Source: Aquidulcibacter sp. (GTDB lineage Bacteria; Pseudomonadota; Alphaproteobacteria; Caulobacterales; Aquidulcibacteraceae). From it: a stretch of 64,000 nucleotides of DNA. Below are positions 36,114-44,029 of this stretch, in pieces. The position numbers and the translations under genes are program-made. The notes below the pieces were generated by a model that saw only the letters and a program-made list of their open reading frames with translations, ran no database searches and was not told the DNA's origin. The stretch spans positions 33,496-97,495 of the forward strand of contig NZ_JADCBK010000027.1 in the NCBI RefSeq assembly GCF_020253525.1, given 5' to 3'. How positions within the stretch are numbered: the first letter of the stretch is position 1; every line of letters begins with the position of its first letter.

Positions 36114-36865
36114 GCTGCTGCGCGTTCCTGTTTGGCTCGCCGTTCGTTCAAGGCATGGGTATAGAAGCCCGCTACCCAAGCGGCAACCACATCCCCATCA
36201 AGCGGCGCGTTGAGGCTTGCCAAAGCAGCATCGGCCATATCCTCAGAAAAGCGCGTGCCCCGTCGCGAGCGAATAAGCGCATCGGCAAATCGCGGGCAGA
36301 ACTCCGGATGGCCTTGAAACGATAAAGCAGGCACATCGTCATAAACCAAAGCCGCATAAGGCGTGAAATCCGATTGCGCGATGACGCGAGCCGTCTTGGG
36401 CGGTTCCAGCACTTGGTCTTGGTGACTGACCGCTAAGTGTAGGCGCTGTCGAGTTCCGCCCATCCAAGGCTCTTCGGCGGCGACGTGATAGGTATGGCGG
36501 CCTAGGCCCCAGCCTTGGGGGGCCTTATGCGCCCGCCCACCAAAAGCTTCTGCCATGAGCTGGTGGCCAAAACAAATGCCAACTTGCGGGACTTTATGTT
36601 CACCGGCGCGCTGGATCCAAGTTTTCAGTTCGGCAATCCAAGCAAAATCATCATACACACCCGCGGGCGATCCTGTGATCAGCGCGGCTTCGACCTCGCC
36701 CGGATTTGGTAAGGCTTGCCCGTCCAGAACCTGCACGACCTCGCAAGTGAGGGCTGGGATATGCGGGGCCAAGAGGGCTTCCAACATGGCAGGATAGGTA
36801 GGGAACGCGCCGCGAATCGGTTCAGGCGGTCGGCCGGTTTCAAAGATCGTTACATGCATGGCCAT
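36110..36865 (-). CDS. Class I glutamine amidotransferase-like protein
   Basis: A 251-residue stand-alone GATase1 domain with the catalytic Cys in PQVGICFGHQLMAEAFGG and the His-Glu pair in LSFQGHPEFCP. ALITGSPAGVYDD supplies the oxyanion-side loop. Such proteins resemble GMP synthase amidotransferase domains but usually act on gamma-glutamyl compounds or have unknown roles. A gamma-glutamyl-putrescine hydrolase role would suit the nearby polyamine genes, but PuuD proteins look different, so this is only a suggestion. It is convergent with cysQ. Confidence 0.8.
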   Translation of the reverse strand: MAMHVTIFETGRPPEPIRGAFPTYPAMLEALLAPHIPALTCEVVQVLDGQALPNPGEVEAALITGSPAGVYDDFAWIAELKTWIQRAGEHKVPQVGICFGHQLMAEAFGGRAHKAPQGWGLGRHTYHVAAEEPWMGGTRQRLHLAVSHQDQVLEPPKTARVIAQSDFTPYAALVYDDVPALSFQGHPEFCPRFADALIRSRRGTRFSEDMADAALASLNAPLDGDVVAAWVAGFYTHALNERRAKQERAAA

Positions 36866-37071
36866 AACCTAACCTCGATTGAAGATAGTTTGCATGTAAA
36901 ACATGGTTAGAAAAAGCTAACAAAGACCAAATGACGAAGGATTGGGCAGGGTTTGGCCACTTACACCAGGATAATGACCAAATTTGTTCAGACTTAAGAC
37001 ACATGTTGCGTTTTGGGACATCAACTAACTGTCAACCACGTATTTTTCCTCTTTCGCAACCAAACAATTCA

Positions 37072-37086
37072 TGGCACATTGCTTGC
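37072..37086 (+). promoter_or_regulatory. Sigma-54 promoter of a small RNA candidate
   Basis: TGGCACATTGCTTGC matches the consensus TGGCAC-N5-TTGC, with GG (37073-37074) and GC (37085-37086) separated by exactly 10 nt. It lies in a 312-nt region with no plus-strand gene. A start near 37098 is predicted. A partial inverted repeat (GTTGCG 37005-37010 / CGCAAC 37055-37060) lies upstream and could be an enhancer site; this part is weak. Confidence 0.65.
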
Positions 37087-37097
37087 TAACAGGATTA

Positions 37098-37167
37098 TGA
37101 CCTTCTTTTAGGTCCCCTGCATGCGAAAAACTTTTTGGGCTCCGGCTTTCTGGCTGGGGCCTTTTTT
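37098..37167 (+). ncRNA. Candidate sigma-54-dependent small RNA, about 70 nt
   Basis: Defined by a consensus sigma-54 promoter 12 nt upstream and a strong intrinsic terminator at its 3' end. Predicted structure: a short 5' hairpin (GACC 37099-37102, 8-nt loop, GGTC 37111-37114), a single-stranded linker with UCCCCU and an A-rich/U-rich stretch, then the terminator stem. The linker UCCCCU is complementary to AGGGGA-type Shine-Dalgarno sequences, such as the one before mdh. It is not a recognised family. The only overlapping frame (ATG 37121) runs through the terminator into rarD antisense and is not credible. Existence is predicted, not shown. Confidence 0.6.
37138..37167 (+). terminator. Strong intrinsic terminator
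   Basis: Stem GGCTCCGGC (37138-37146), 6-nt loop, GCTGGGGCC (37153-37161) with G-U wobbles, followed directly by six T (37162-37167). On the minus strand the stem is not followed by a T-run, so it acts on plus-strand transcription, where no protein gene is present. Confidence 0.8.
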
Positions 37168-37177
37168 CGTTTTTGGC

Positions 37178-38071
37178 CTAGGGCGTTTCTGTGGCGGTCT
37201 TCCTGCTGGATTGGAAGGTTGCGACGCTATAGAGCGCCAGTCCTGCCCAGATCAGAGCAAAGGTTATCCCATGGGCTGGGGTGAAATGCTCCCCCAAAGC
37301 TAGGCCTGTGCTGAATTGTAGGGTTGGAGCCAGATATTGCAGCAGTCCTAAAGTCGTTAGCTTAAGGCCACGTGCCCCAGTTGCAAATAAAATCAATGGG
37401 ATCGCAGTTGCAGGCCCCAGCAAAATCAATAAGCCTGTCATGCTCAGTGAGCCGCCCATGACAGGGCCGCCTGCCTGAATATGCCAGAAAATGATGATCA
37501 GGGCGGGCAAGAAGAGAAGAGCTGATTCCCAAAACAGGCCCGCTGCGGGCTGAACCGGGGCTAGCTTGCGAACCAAGCCATAAAGCGCGAATGAGAAGCC
37601 CAAGCCTAAGGCCACATAGGGGAAAGCACCGACCAGAAAAGTTTGGTTAAGCACGCCCAAGAGTGCCAAAGCCAAAGCGCCAATCTGCCACTTGGTCAGC
37701 TTTTCTTTAAAGAAAGCCACGCCCATACAGACATTGATCAGCGGATTGATGAAATAGCCAAGGCTCGATTCCACGATCCGATCTTGGCCAACTGCCCAGA
37801 CATAAAGTAGCCAATTGCCGCCAATCAGCGCCGCAGATAAGGCCAATAGCCCTAAAGTCCGTAAACTAACCCGCAGGGAGGCAAAGCCTCCAAATACCAG
37901 AGCGGCAAGGAAAGCGCAGGGCAAAGTCCAAACAATCCGCTGGGCCGTCACTTCCAGAGGGGGGATGTGGGCAAACAAGTGCAGGAAGGCCGGCAATAGG
38001 CCCCACATGACATAGGCGGACAATGCCGCCCAAAATGCGGGTTGCAACCTTCTACGCTCAACCAGTGTCAT
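37178..38071 (-). CDS. rarD: RarD-type EamA transporter
   Basis: A 297-residue inner-membrane transporter with about ten hydrophobic helices, from ATG 38071 (preceded by GGGGGA; ATG 38074 is adjacent). RarD marks: FWAALSAYVMWGLLPAFLHLF, VTAQRIVWTLPCAF, GNWLLYVWAVGQDRIVESSLGYFINPLINV and PLILFATGARGLKLTTLGLLQYLAPT. RarD was named for chloramphenicol sensitivity; the natural substrate is unknown. The reading frame continues 15 residues further upstream without family resemblance. Confidence 0.88.
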   Translation of the reverse strand: MTLVERRRLQPAFWAALSAYVMWGLLPAFLHLFAHIPPLEVTAQRIVWTLPCAFLAALVFGGFASLRVSLRTLGLLALSAALIGGNWLLYVWAVGQDRIVESSLGYFINPLINVCMGVAFFKEKLTKWQIGALALALLGVLNQTFLVGAFPYVALGLGFSFALYGLVRKLAPVQPAAGLFWESALLFLPALIIIFWHIQAGGPVMGGSLSMTGLLILLGPATAIPLILFATGARGLKLTTLGLLQYLAPTLQFSTGLALGEHFTPAHGITFALIWAGLALYSVATFQSSRKTATETP

Positions 38072-38140
38072 CATTCCCCCTTCGTGCCCAGCGCTACCCC
38101 GCCAAGCACAAAGCAAAAGGGGTATTATTAGGCTATCGTG

Positions 38141-39181
38141 TTAGGCACTCGCCACGGTCAATTTTTTCTCGAACGCACCACGCTCGACAAGCAATTGGGC
38201 AATCTGGATCGCATTGAGTGCGGCACCTTTGCGCAGATTGTCGGCAACAACCCACATGGCCAAACCGTTCTCAACCGTCGGGTCGGTGCGGATGCGCGAC
38301 ACATAGACGGGGAATTCGCCGGCTGCTTCAACTGGCGTCATATAGCCACCGGCTTCACGGCGATCCATGACCACCAAACCGGGTGCTTCTTCCAAAGCTT
38401 CCCGGGCGGCTTCCTCGCTGATGGGGTTTTCAAATTCAATGTTAACCGCCTCAGAATGACCCACAAAAACGGGTACGCGCACCACAGTCGCCGTCACCTT
38501 AATGGTGGGGTCCAGCATTTTTTTGGTTTCGGCGACCAATTTGAATTCTTCGGTCGTATAGCCGTCTTCCATGAAATCGCCGCCATGCGGGATGACGTTA
38601 AAGGCAATTTGCTTTGGATAGACTTCGGTTTTCACCGGATCATTGACAAAGATGCCGCGTGTCTGGGTCCACAATTCATCCATGGCTTCTTTGCCTGTGC
38701 CAGAGACCGACTGATAGGTTGAGATCACCACGCGGGTGATCTTCGCCAAATCATGCAATGGCTTGAGGGCCACAACCAATTGCGCGGTTGAGCAATTTGG
38801 ATTGGCAATGATCATTTTCTTTTTATAGCCCATGGCCGCGTCTGGATTGACCTCTGGCACGACGAGCGGAACGTCGGGGTCCATGCGCCACTGGCTGGAA
38901 TTGTCGATCACCAAGCAGCCCTGCGCCGCGATCTTGGGCGACCATTCTTTCGATGTTGCACCACCGGCGCTCATCAAACAAATGTCCCACCCGGTGAAGT
39001 CAAAATAATCAAGGGCTTGGCATTTCAAAGTCTTGTCGCCAAATGAGACTTCACGACCCAAGGAACGCCTTGATGCAATCGCGGCAATCTCGGAAACAGG
39101 AAATTTCAGTTCTGCCAGCAAAGCAAGCAATTCGCGACCAACATTGCCGGTTGCACCGACGACGGCGACTTTTAAACCCAT
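38141..39181 (-). CDS. asd: Aspartate-semialdehyde dehydrogenase
   Basis: Reduces aspartyl phosphate to the semialdehyde shared by lysine, threonine, methionine and diaminopimelate synthesis. It has 346 residues: VAVVGATGNVGRELLALL (NADP binding), SAGGATSKEW, catalytic Cys in IANPNCSTAQLVVALKPL, STYQSVSGTGKEAMDEL and a C-terminal RVPVFVGHSEAVNIEFE with the active-site His. It is monocistronic between rarD and the transaminase. Confidence 0.96.
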   Translation of the reverse strand: MGLKVAVVGATGNVGRELLALLAELKFPVSEIAAIASRRSLGREVSFGDKTLKCQALDYFDFTGWDICLMSAGGATSKEWSPKIAAQGCLVIDNSSQWRMDPDVPLVVPEVNPDAAMGYKKKMIIANPNCSTAQLVVALKPLHDLAKITRVVISTYQSVSGTGKEAMDELWTQTRGIFVNDPVKTEVYPKQIAFNVIPHGGDFMEDGYTTEEFKLVAETKKMLDPTIKVTATVVRVPVFVGHSEAVNIEFENPISEEAAREALEEAPGLVVMDRREAGGYMTPVEAAGEFPVYVSRIRTDPTVENGLAMWVVADNLRKGAALNAIQIAQLLVERGAFEKKLTVASA

Positions 39182-39232
39182 GACTTTTCTCCGTAGGGAG
39201 CCCTATTAGCCCTTTGAGCGCTAATGTCCAAG

Positions 39233-39260
39233 AGCAAAGGACTGTTATGAGCCCTTTGCT
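39233..39260. repeat. Inverted repeat between the transaminase gene and asd
   Basis: AGCAAAGG, 12-nt loop, CCTTTGCT: a perfect 8-bp stem 27 nt after the transaminase stop and 52 nt before asd ATG (minus strand). It is probably a terminator for the transaminase or an asd leader structure; the lack of a T-run leaves this open. Confidence 0.4.
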
Positions 39261-39287
39261 GCCACTTGGATCAGGCCAGACCGCGCC

Positions 39288-40682
39288 TTAGAGCGCGCGT
39301 AAGGCAGGTAGGCACTGATTGAGTGATTTTTCGATTGTATCGATCATAAAGTCGATTTCCGACGTGGAAACGATCAGCGGCGGGCACATGACCACGCTGT
39401 CGCGAATCCCACGAACCATCAGACCATTGGCGATACAGGCGTCACGCACCATGGGGCCTGCCTTGCCCTCTTTACCGCCGAAACGGTGGTTCGTGCCGGG
39501 TTCAGATACAATTTCGACAGCACCCAACAGACCTTGCGAACGCACTTCCCCGACCAATTCATGGCCCACCAAGCGCTGCAAGGCCTTTGCCAGATAGGGC
39601 CCGGTGGCTTCACGTGTGCGGGTGACAAGGTCTTCGCGCTCAATGATTTCCAAATTGCGCTCTGCGACCGCGCAGCACATTGGGTGCCCGGAATAGGTGT
39701 AGCCATGCACAAAGTCGCCGCCCTTTTCGCGCAGCACTTCGACAATGGCGCGCGAGGCAATCGTGGCTGAAATCGGCGCATAGCCCGACGACAATTGCTT
39801 GGCTGTGGTGATAATGTCCGGTGTAAAGCCGTAGGTATTGTGGCCAAACCACTGGCCAGTGCGGCCAAAGCCACAAATGACTTCATCGGCAACCAAGAGA
39901 ATATTGTATTTGCGGCAGATTGCTTCGATCTTCTGCCAATAGCCCTTTGGCGGGATGATGACACCACCAGCGCCTTGGATGGGTTCGCCCACAAAAGCTG
40001 CGACATTATGGGCACCAACTTTTAGGATTCGGTCTTCAACCTCTTGCGCACAGCGCGTTGCAAAAGCTTCCTCATCCTCGCCAAAGCCTTCATTGAAGGC
40101 ATAGGGCTGGATCACATGTTCGATCCCTGGAATGGGCAGAGATCCGATCGCGTGCATAGCGCTCATGCCGCCAAGGCTTGCGCCTGCAACTGTCGATCCA
40201 TGATAGCCATTGCGTCGGCAGATAAAGATGTTTTTGTAAGGCTGGCCTTGAACCGCCCAATAATGGCGCACCATACGGAACATGGTGTCGACAGCTTCAG
40301 AGCCGGAAGAATTGAAAAACACATGCTGCAATTCGCCGCCGGTAATGCCAGCAATCTTTGCGGCCAAGCGTACGGCAGGTGCCGTCGCGGTTTTGAAGAA
40401 GCTATTATAATAAGGAAGTTCCAACATTTGCTCATAAGCAACGTCAGCCAATTCCTTGCGTCCATAGCCCACACCGACGCACCAAAGACCGGCCATGCCA
40501 TCGAGATAGGATTTGCCGTCTACATCCCAGAATTTGCAGCCTTCCGCGCGCGTGATGATGCGCGACCCCCCCAAATCACGAATCTCGCCGTAATCAGCTT
40601 GGGCAGGTAGGTGGTGTGCGACATCCAAACGTCGCAGCTCAACCGCGTCATAATTACGCAAAGCTGTTGCTGGTGGGGTCAT
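39288..40682 (-). CDS. spuC: Putrescine--pyruvate aminotransferase-like, class III
   Basis: A 464-residue PLP-dependent class III transaminase. FFNSSGSEAVDTMFRMVRHYW, RRNGYHGSTVAGASLGG, ADEVICGFGRTGQWFGH and the Schiff-base Lys in ITTAKQLSSGYAPISATI are in place. The sequence style (LDVAHHLPAQADYGEIRDLGGSRIITRAEGCKFWD) is that of SpuC-type polyamine:pyruvate transaminases. It would convert putrescine to 4-aminobutanal, feeding toward GABA and the gabD step. The operator shared with the puuB-like gene supports the role. Beta-alanine or other omega-amine activity remains possible. Confidence 0.82.
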   Translation of the reverse strand: MTPPATALRNYDAVELRRLDVAHHLPAQADYGEIRDLGGSRIITRAEGCKFWDVDGKSYLDGMAGLWCVGVGYGRKELADVAYEQMLELPYYNSFFKTATAPAVRLAAKIAGITGGELQHVFFNSSGSEAVDTMFRMVRHYWAVQGQPYKNIFICRRNGYHGSTVAGASLGGMSAMHAIGSLPIPGIEHVIQPYAFNEGFGEDEEAFATRCAQEVEDRILKVGAHNVAAFVGEPIQGAGGVIIPPKGYWQKIEAICRKYNILLVADEVICGFGRTGQWFGHNTYGFTPDIITTAKQLSSGYAPISATIASRAIVEVLREKGGDFVHGYTYSGHPMCCAVAERNLEIIEREDLVTRTREATGPYLAKALQRLVGHELVGEVRSQGLLGAVEIVSEPGTNHRFGGKEGKAGPMVRDACIANGLMVRGIRDSVVMCPPLIVSTSEIDFMIDTIEKSLNQCLPALRAL

Positions 40683-40696
40683 GGCTTTTGTCCTAA

Positions 40697-40728
40697 GCTG
40701 ATCTGTTTGTTATAACAAATAGATCAGC
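40697..40728. promoter_or_regulatory. 32-bp near-perfect palindrome (operator) upstream of spuC-like gene
   Basis: Two 16-nt arms meet at 40712/40713, with a single mismatched pair. The centre contains TTTGTTATAACAAA, identical to the core at 32430-32443. It lies 14 nt upstream of the transaminase start. The central TATAAC could also be the -10, so binding would block transcription. It probably binds the same GntR-like repressor. Confidence 0.72.
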
Positions 40729-40812
40729 CGGACGAACAGGGAAAGTTATTTCTGCGCCTTGGCCTGTAATTATCCACTGAGGCGGCGCATGAAAGGTTCA
40801 GGGAGGCGAGGC

Positions 40813-41001
40813 TTAAAAGCCTAGCGCTTTCCAAAGCCTCTGCCAAAAGCTTGGGCGGACTTGCAGGCGAACAGCCGGACGCACAACAGGCTCATTATAG
40901 TCCCGCAATTGCCGTGGGCGAAACGAGGCTTCTGCGGTGTAACGTGGTGCAGTTCTCATCGCTTTGTTCCATCTTCTGACACCTTGTGTGTCTGAAGACA
41001 T
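40813..41001 (-). CDS. Small basic protein, 62 aa, hypothetical
   Basis: I do not recognise this. From ATG 41001 it has 62 residues, rich in Arg and ending SFWQRLWKALGF, an amphipathic tail that could bind membrane. GTG 41022 and ATG 40959 (48 residues, with GGA 9 nt upstream) are other starts. It lies downstream of ctrA on the same strand, beyond the ctrA terminator, so it would need its own promoter. Coding status is uncertain. Confidence 0.35.
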   Translation of the reverse strand: MSSDTQGVRRWNKAMRTAPRYTAEASFRPRQLRDYNEPVVRPAVRLQVRPSFWQRLWKALGF

Positions 41002-41042
41002 TACTAGCAAGTACTGTGCCACGTGGTTAATCGCCCCTAAGC

Positions 41043-41071
41043 AAAAAGGCCCGCCATGTGGCGAGCCTTTT
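41043..41071 (-). terminator. Intrinsic terminator of ctrA
   Basis: On the minus strand AAAAGGCTCGCC, 4-nt loop, GGCGGGCCTTTTT: a stem with one mismatch ending in a T-run, 38 nt after the ctrA stop. A-run and T-run pairing could make it work in both directions. Confidence 0.75.
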
Positions 41072-41108
41072 AAACTTCTATTAAATCAGTGGTGAAGCTT
41101 TAGTGACC

Positions 41109-41810
41109 TTAGGCCGCTGCAGATTGCTCACCCGGTGTTGGGTCGCGAAGCACGTAACCACGGCCCCAAACTGTTTCAATGTGGTGCTGGCCGTCGGCCG
41201 AAGCGGCCAATTTCTTGCGCAGTTTACAGATGAAGACGTCGATAATCTTCAATTCTGGCTCGTCCATACCGCCATAGAGGTGGTTCAGGAACATTTCCTT
41301 GGTCAAGGTCGTGCCTTTGCGCAAGGAAAGCAGTTCCAGCATTTGATATTCTTTGCCGGTCAAGTGAACGCGTTGATTGTTCACTTCCACCGTTTTCTGA
41401 TCGAGGTTCACCACGATGTCGCCGGTGCGAATCATCGACTGTGAATGGCCCTTCGAGCGGCGTACCACGGCATTGATACGGGCAACCAACTCGTCCTTGT
41501 GGAAAGGCTTCGCGACGAAATCGTCTGCGCCCACGCCCAAACCACGAACCTTGGTGTCAATGTCGCTCGTCCCCGACAAGATCAGGATTGGCGTGCCGAC
41601 ACGAGAATTGCGCAACTGCCGCAACACGTCGAAGCCGTTCATGTCAGGCAAGGTCAAGTCCAACAAAATAATGTCGTAGTCATACAACTTGCCTAGATCG
41701 ACACCTTCTTCGCCAAGGTCAGTCGTGTAGATATTGAAGCCCTCAGACTTCAGCATTAACTCAATCGACTGCGACGTCGCGCTATCGTCTTCAATTAACA
41801 GAACCCGCAT
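41109..41810 (-). CDS. ctrA: Cell cycle response regulator CtrA
   Basis: The master cell-cycle and motility regulator of alphaproteobacteria, activating flagellar and division genes and, in Caulobacter, repressing replication. It has 233 residues: receiver [25 protein letters not shown] (N-terminal signature in parts) with Asp51 in [13 protein letters not shown], Lys in [18 protein letters not shown], and winged helix with [30 protein letters not shown] and [12 protein letters not shown]. The C-terminus ends in Ala-Ala-Ala, like the degradation signal known for Caulobacter CtrA. It is divergent from fliI, a conserved arrangement. Confidence 0.98.
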   Translation of the reverse strand: MRVLLIEDDSATSQSIELMLKSEGFNIYTTDLGEEGVDLGKLYDYDIILLDLTLPDMNGFDVLRQLRNSRVGTPILILSGTSDIDTKVRGLGVGADDFVAKPFHKDELVARINAVVRRSKGHSQSMIRTGDIVVNLDQKTVEVNNQRVHLTGKEYQMLELLSLRKGTTLTKEMFLNHLYGGMDEPELKIIDVFICKLRKKLAASADGQHHIETVWGRGYVLRDPTPGEQSAAA

Positions 41811-41878
41811 GGAGCCCCCTCCGACATGCCCTAAATGGGCGGTGTAACAACCAACGACCCATGCCTAAGCTGATTTGC

Positions 41879-41893
41879 TTAAAGATGGTTAAC
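41879..41893. promoter_or_regulatory. CtrA-type box in the ctrA-fliI intergenic region
   Basis: TTAA (41879-41882), 6 nt, TTAAC (41889-41893), 69 nt upstream of ctrA. A further TTAAC half-site is near 41965. CtrA autoregulation is known in Caulobacter; here it is inferred. No GANTC site is visible between 41811 and 42069. Confidence 0.5.
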
Positions 41894-42069
41894 CGCTTTT
41901 TGCGGCTTGTCTGACATTTTCCATATGTTGAGGCTACGTTTGCCGAATTGATCTTTACGACAGGTTAACGCGAAGCACTTCAAATGCGACTTTATCAACC
42001 ATGTTCACTCATTTCTTCACATGGCGTCTTAAGTGGGACGGGTTTTAGCAGAGAAAGCAGGGCGGCAGG

Positions 42070-43440
42070 ATGCGTCCAGACGGACATTCACGAGTGGGAG
42101 GCGGTGTGCGCTTGGCCGATTTGGCCGAAACCTTGGGGCGGCAAGACCACACGCGCTATGAAGGCCGGATCGTTGCCGTTAAAGGTCTGATGGTCGAAGC
42201 GAGCGGTCCACCCCAAGCCATGGCCTTAGGAGCACGGGCACTGGTCGAAGCTGCTGAAGGTTATGCGCGCCTCGAAATCGTTGGCTATCGCGATGGCCGC
42301 GCCCTTCTGATGCCATTTGAAACCGTTGAGGGCTTGCGTGCAGGGGCAAGCCTCGTCTTTGAGGGCACCTCGCCCATGATCGCGCCATCCTCCTCTTGGT
42401 TGGGTCGGGTTATTGATGCGTTTGGCAACCCTGTTGATGGCGGGCCACCGGTCCCCAATGGTTCCCACCCCCGCCTGCTCAGAGGTGTTCCCCCTCCAGC
42501 ACACACGCGGGTGCGCGTTGGCGAGAGGATGGAGACAGGCATTCGCGCAATCGACGCCTTTTGCGCCTTATGTCAGGGACAACGAATGGGTATTTTCGCG
42601 GGCTCAGGCGTCGGCAAATCGGTTTTAATGTCACAATTGGCCAAAGGTGCCGCCGCCGATGTCGTTGTCATTGGCCTCATTGGTGAACGTGGCCGAGAGG
42701 TCAAGGAATTCGTTGAAGACACTTTGGGCACTGAAGGTCTGCGCCGCTCAGTCGTGGTTGTGGCGACATCCGATGAAAGTAGCCTCAAGCGCCGTCAGGC
42801 CGCCTATACCACCTTGGCCGTTGCCGAGCACTTTCGCGACCAAGGGCTGCAGGTCCTGTGCCTTTTTGACAGTGTGACCCGCTTTGCCATGGCCCAACGT
42901 GAGATCGGCTTAGCCACCGGCGAACCACCAACCACGAAGGGTTATACGCCAACCGTGTTTGCCGAATTACCAAAACTTCTGGAGCGCGCAGGCCCGGGTG
43001 CCCCGACTGGTGGGGACCAAACCGGATCAATTACTGGCCTCTTCACAGTCCTTGTTGACGGCGGTGACCATGATGAGCCCGTTGCCGATGCGGTCCGCGG
43101 CATTCTCGATGGCCATTTGGTGCTCGAACGCGCCATTGCAGAACGAGGCCGTTTTCCTGCGCTCAATATTCTCAAATCTGTTTCCCGTCTGATGCCGGAA
43201 TGTCATGCACCGGAGGAGCAAGTTTTGGTGCGCGACGCCAAGCGCGCCTTAGCCGCTTATTCGGATATGGAGGAATTGATCCGCCTCGGCGCGTATCGTC
43301 GCGGAGCAGACCCAGGTACGGACCGGGCGATCGCTTTGGCAGAACCATTGGAAGAGTTCCTAAGCCAAGGTAAGCAAGAGCGGACTACCTTTGCGGAGAC
43401 TTTCCAGCGCCTTTCTGACATCATGGCCACGCAGAGCTAA
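42070..43440 (+). CDS. fliI: Flagellar export ATPase FliI
   Basis: The cytoplasmic hexameric ATPase that powers flagellar type III export. It has 456 residues. Walker A is AGSGVGKS (177-184), Walker B lies in [21 protein letters not shown], and [13 protein letters not shown] and [20 protein letters not shown] are family marks. The N-terminal beta domain is complete. ATG 42070 has only AGG adjacent; GTG 42106, preceded by GGGAGG, is an alternative start that would shorten it by 12 residues. It is followed by fliJ after 117 nt. Confidence 0.96.
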   Translation: MRPDGHSRVGGGVRLADLAETLGRQDHTRYEGRIVAVKGLMVEASGPPQAMALGARALVEAAEGYARLEIVGYRDGRALLMPFETVEGLRAGASLVFEGTSPMIAPSSSWLGRVIDAFGNPVDGGPPVPNGSHPRLLRGVPPPAHTRVRVGERMETGIRAIDAFCALCQGQRMGIFAGSGVGKSVLMSQLAKGAAADVVVIGLIGERGREVKEFVEDTLGTEGLRRSVVVVATSDESSLKRRQAAYTTLAVAEHFRDQGLQVLCLFDSVTRFAMAQREIGLATGEPPTTKGYTPTVFAELPKLLERAGPGAPTGGDQTGSITGLFTVLVDGGDHDEPVADAVRGILDGHLVLERAIAERGRFPALNILKSVSRLMPECHAPEEQVLVRDAKRALAAYSDMEELIRLGAYRRGADPGTDRAIALAEPLEEFLSQGKQERTTFAETFQRLSDIMATQS

Positions 43441-43557
43441 GAAAGTCATTGAGCCTAGGGTGCAGTTTTCCTACCCGCGGGAAAATTCTACAGATCGAAA
43501 GAGCGATTTCTTAACCCACAGCGTGTACATAGGAGATGTAACGCAGGGAAAGTCATA

Positions 43558-43977
43558 ATGAAAACCGGCTCAACGCTTATCAAATTGGCCAAGCATAAGG
43601 TCGACAGCGTACAGATGCTGATCAGTGCGGCTGAACGCACGCGCGAGGATATTGAGCGCAAGAAGGCTGATCTTTTGGTCGCTGAGAAGCGTGAGCGTGC
43701 CCGCGCGGAAGCCGATCCGGCTATGATGGGCCATTGGGTCGCTTATTCCCAAGTGCTGGTTGCACAGCGTGCCAATCTTGATGCCTCGCTTGTCGGCGTT
43801 GAAGAGCAATTGGAAGCCTTACGGGGTGACCTACAAGCAGCTTTTGAAGAGCAAAAGAAGTTCGAAATGCTCGAAGAACGCCGTTTAAGCCGGACGAATG
43901 CCTCCAAAGCCAAGCGCGAACAGGCCTTCTTGGATGAAGCCGCCATGATCCGGGCTGCCAAGCGCCACTCCGCTTAA
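43558..43977 (+). CDS. fliJ: Flagellar FliJ-like coiled-coil protein
   Basis: A 139-residue, almost wholly helical protein with long charged coiled-coil heptads (TREDIERKKADLLVAEKRERARAEAD in part; EEQLEALRGDLQAAFEEQKKFEMLEERR in part). It has no membrane segment. Size, predicted structure and position after fliI identify it as FliJ, the export-apparatus component linking FliI to the export gate. FliJ sequences diverge quickly, so position weighs heavily. An intrinsic terminator follows it by about 30 nt. Confidence 0.8.
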   Translation: MKTGSTLIKLAKHKVDSVQMLISAAERTREDIERKKADLLVAEKRERARAEADPAMMGHWVAYSQVLVAQRANLDASLVGVEEQLEALRGDLQAAFEEQKKFEMLEERRLSRTNASKAKREQAFLDEAAMIRAAKRHSA

Positions 43978-44007
43978 CAGCATTTGTTCTGACGTAATCG
44001 CAATGAA

Positions 44008-44029
44008 GGGCCCTCACGGGCCCTTTTTT
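44008..44029 (+). terminator. Intrinsic terminator after fliJ
   Basis: GGGCCC (44008-44013), loop TCAC, GGGCCC (44018-44023), then six T. It overlaps the last codons of the convergent xerD gene, so the hairpin encodes part of xerD's C-terminus on the other strand. Confidence 0.85.

Noticed and set aside
37121..37303. 60-codon open frame MRKTFWAPAF... over the sRNA terminator
   Set aside because: It crosses a strong terminator and runs antisense into rarD; no Shine-Dalgarno.
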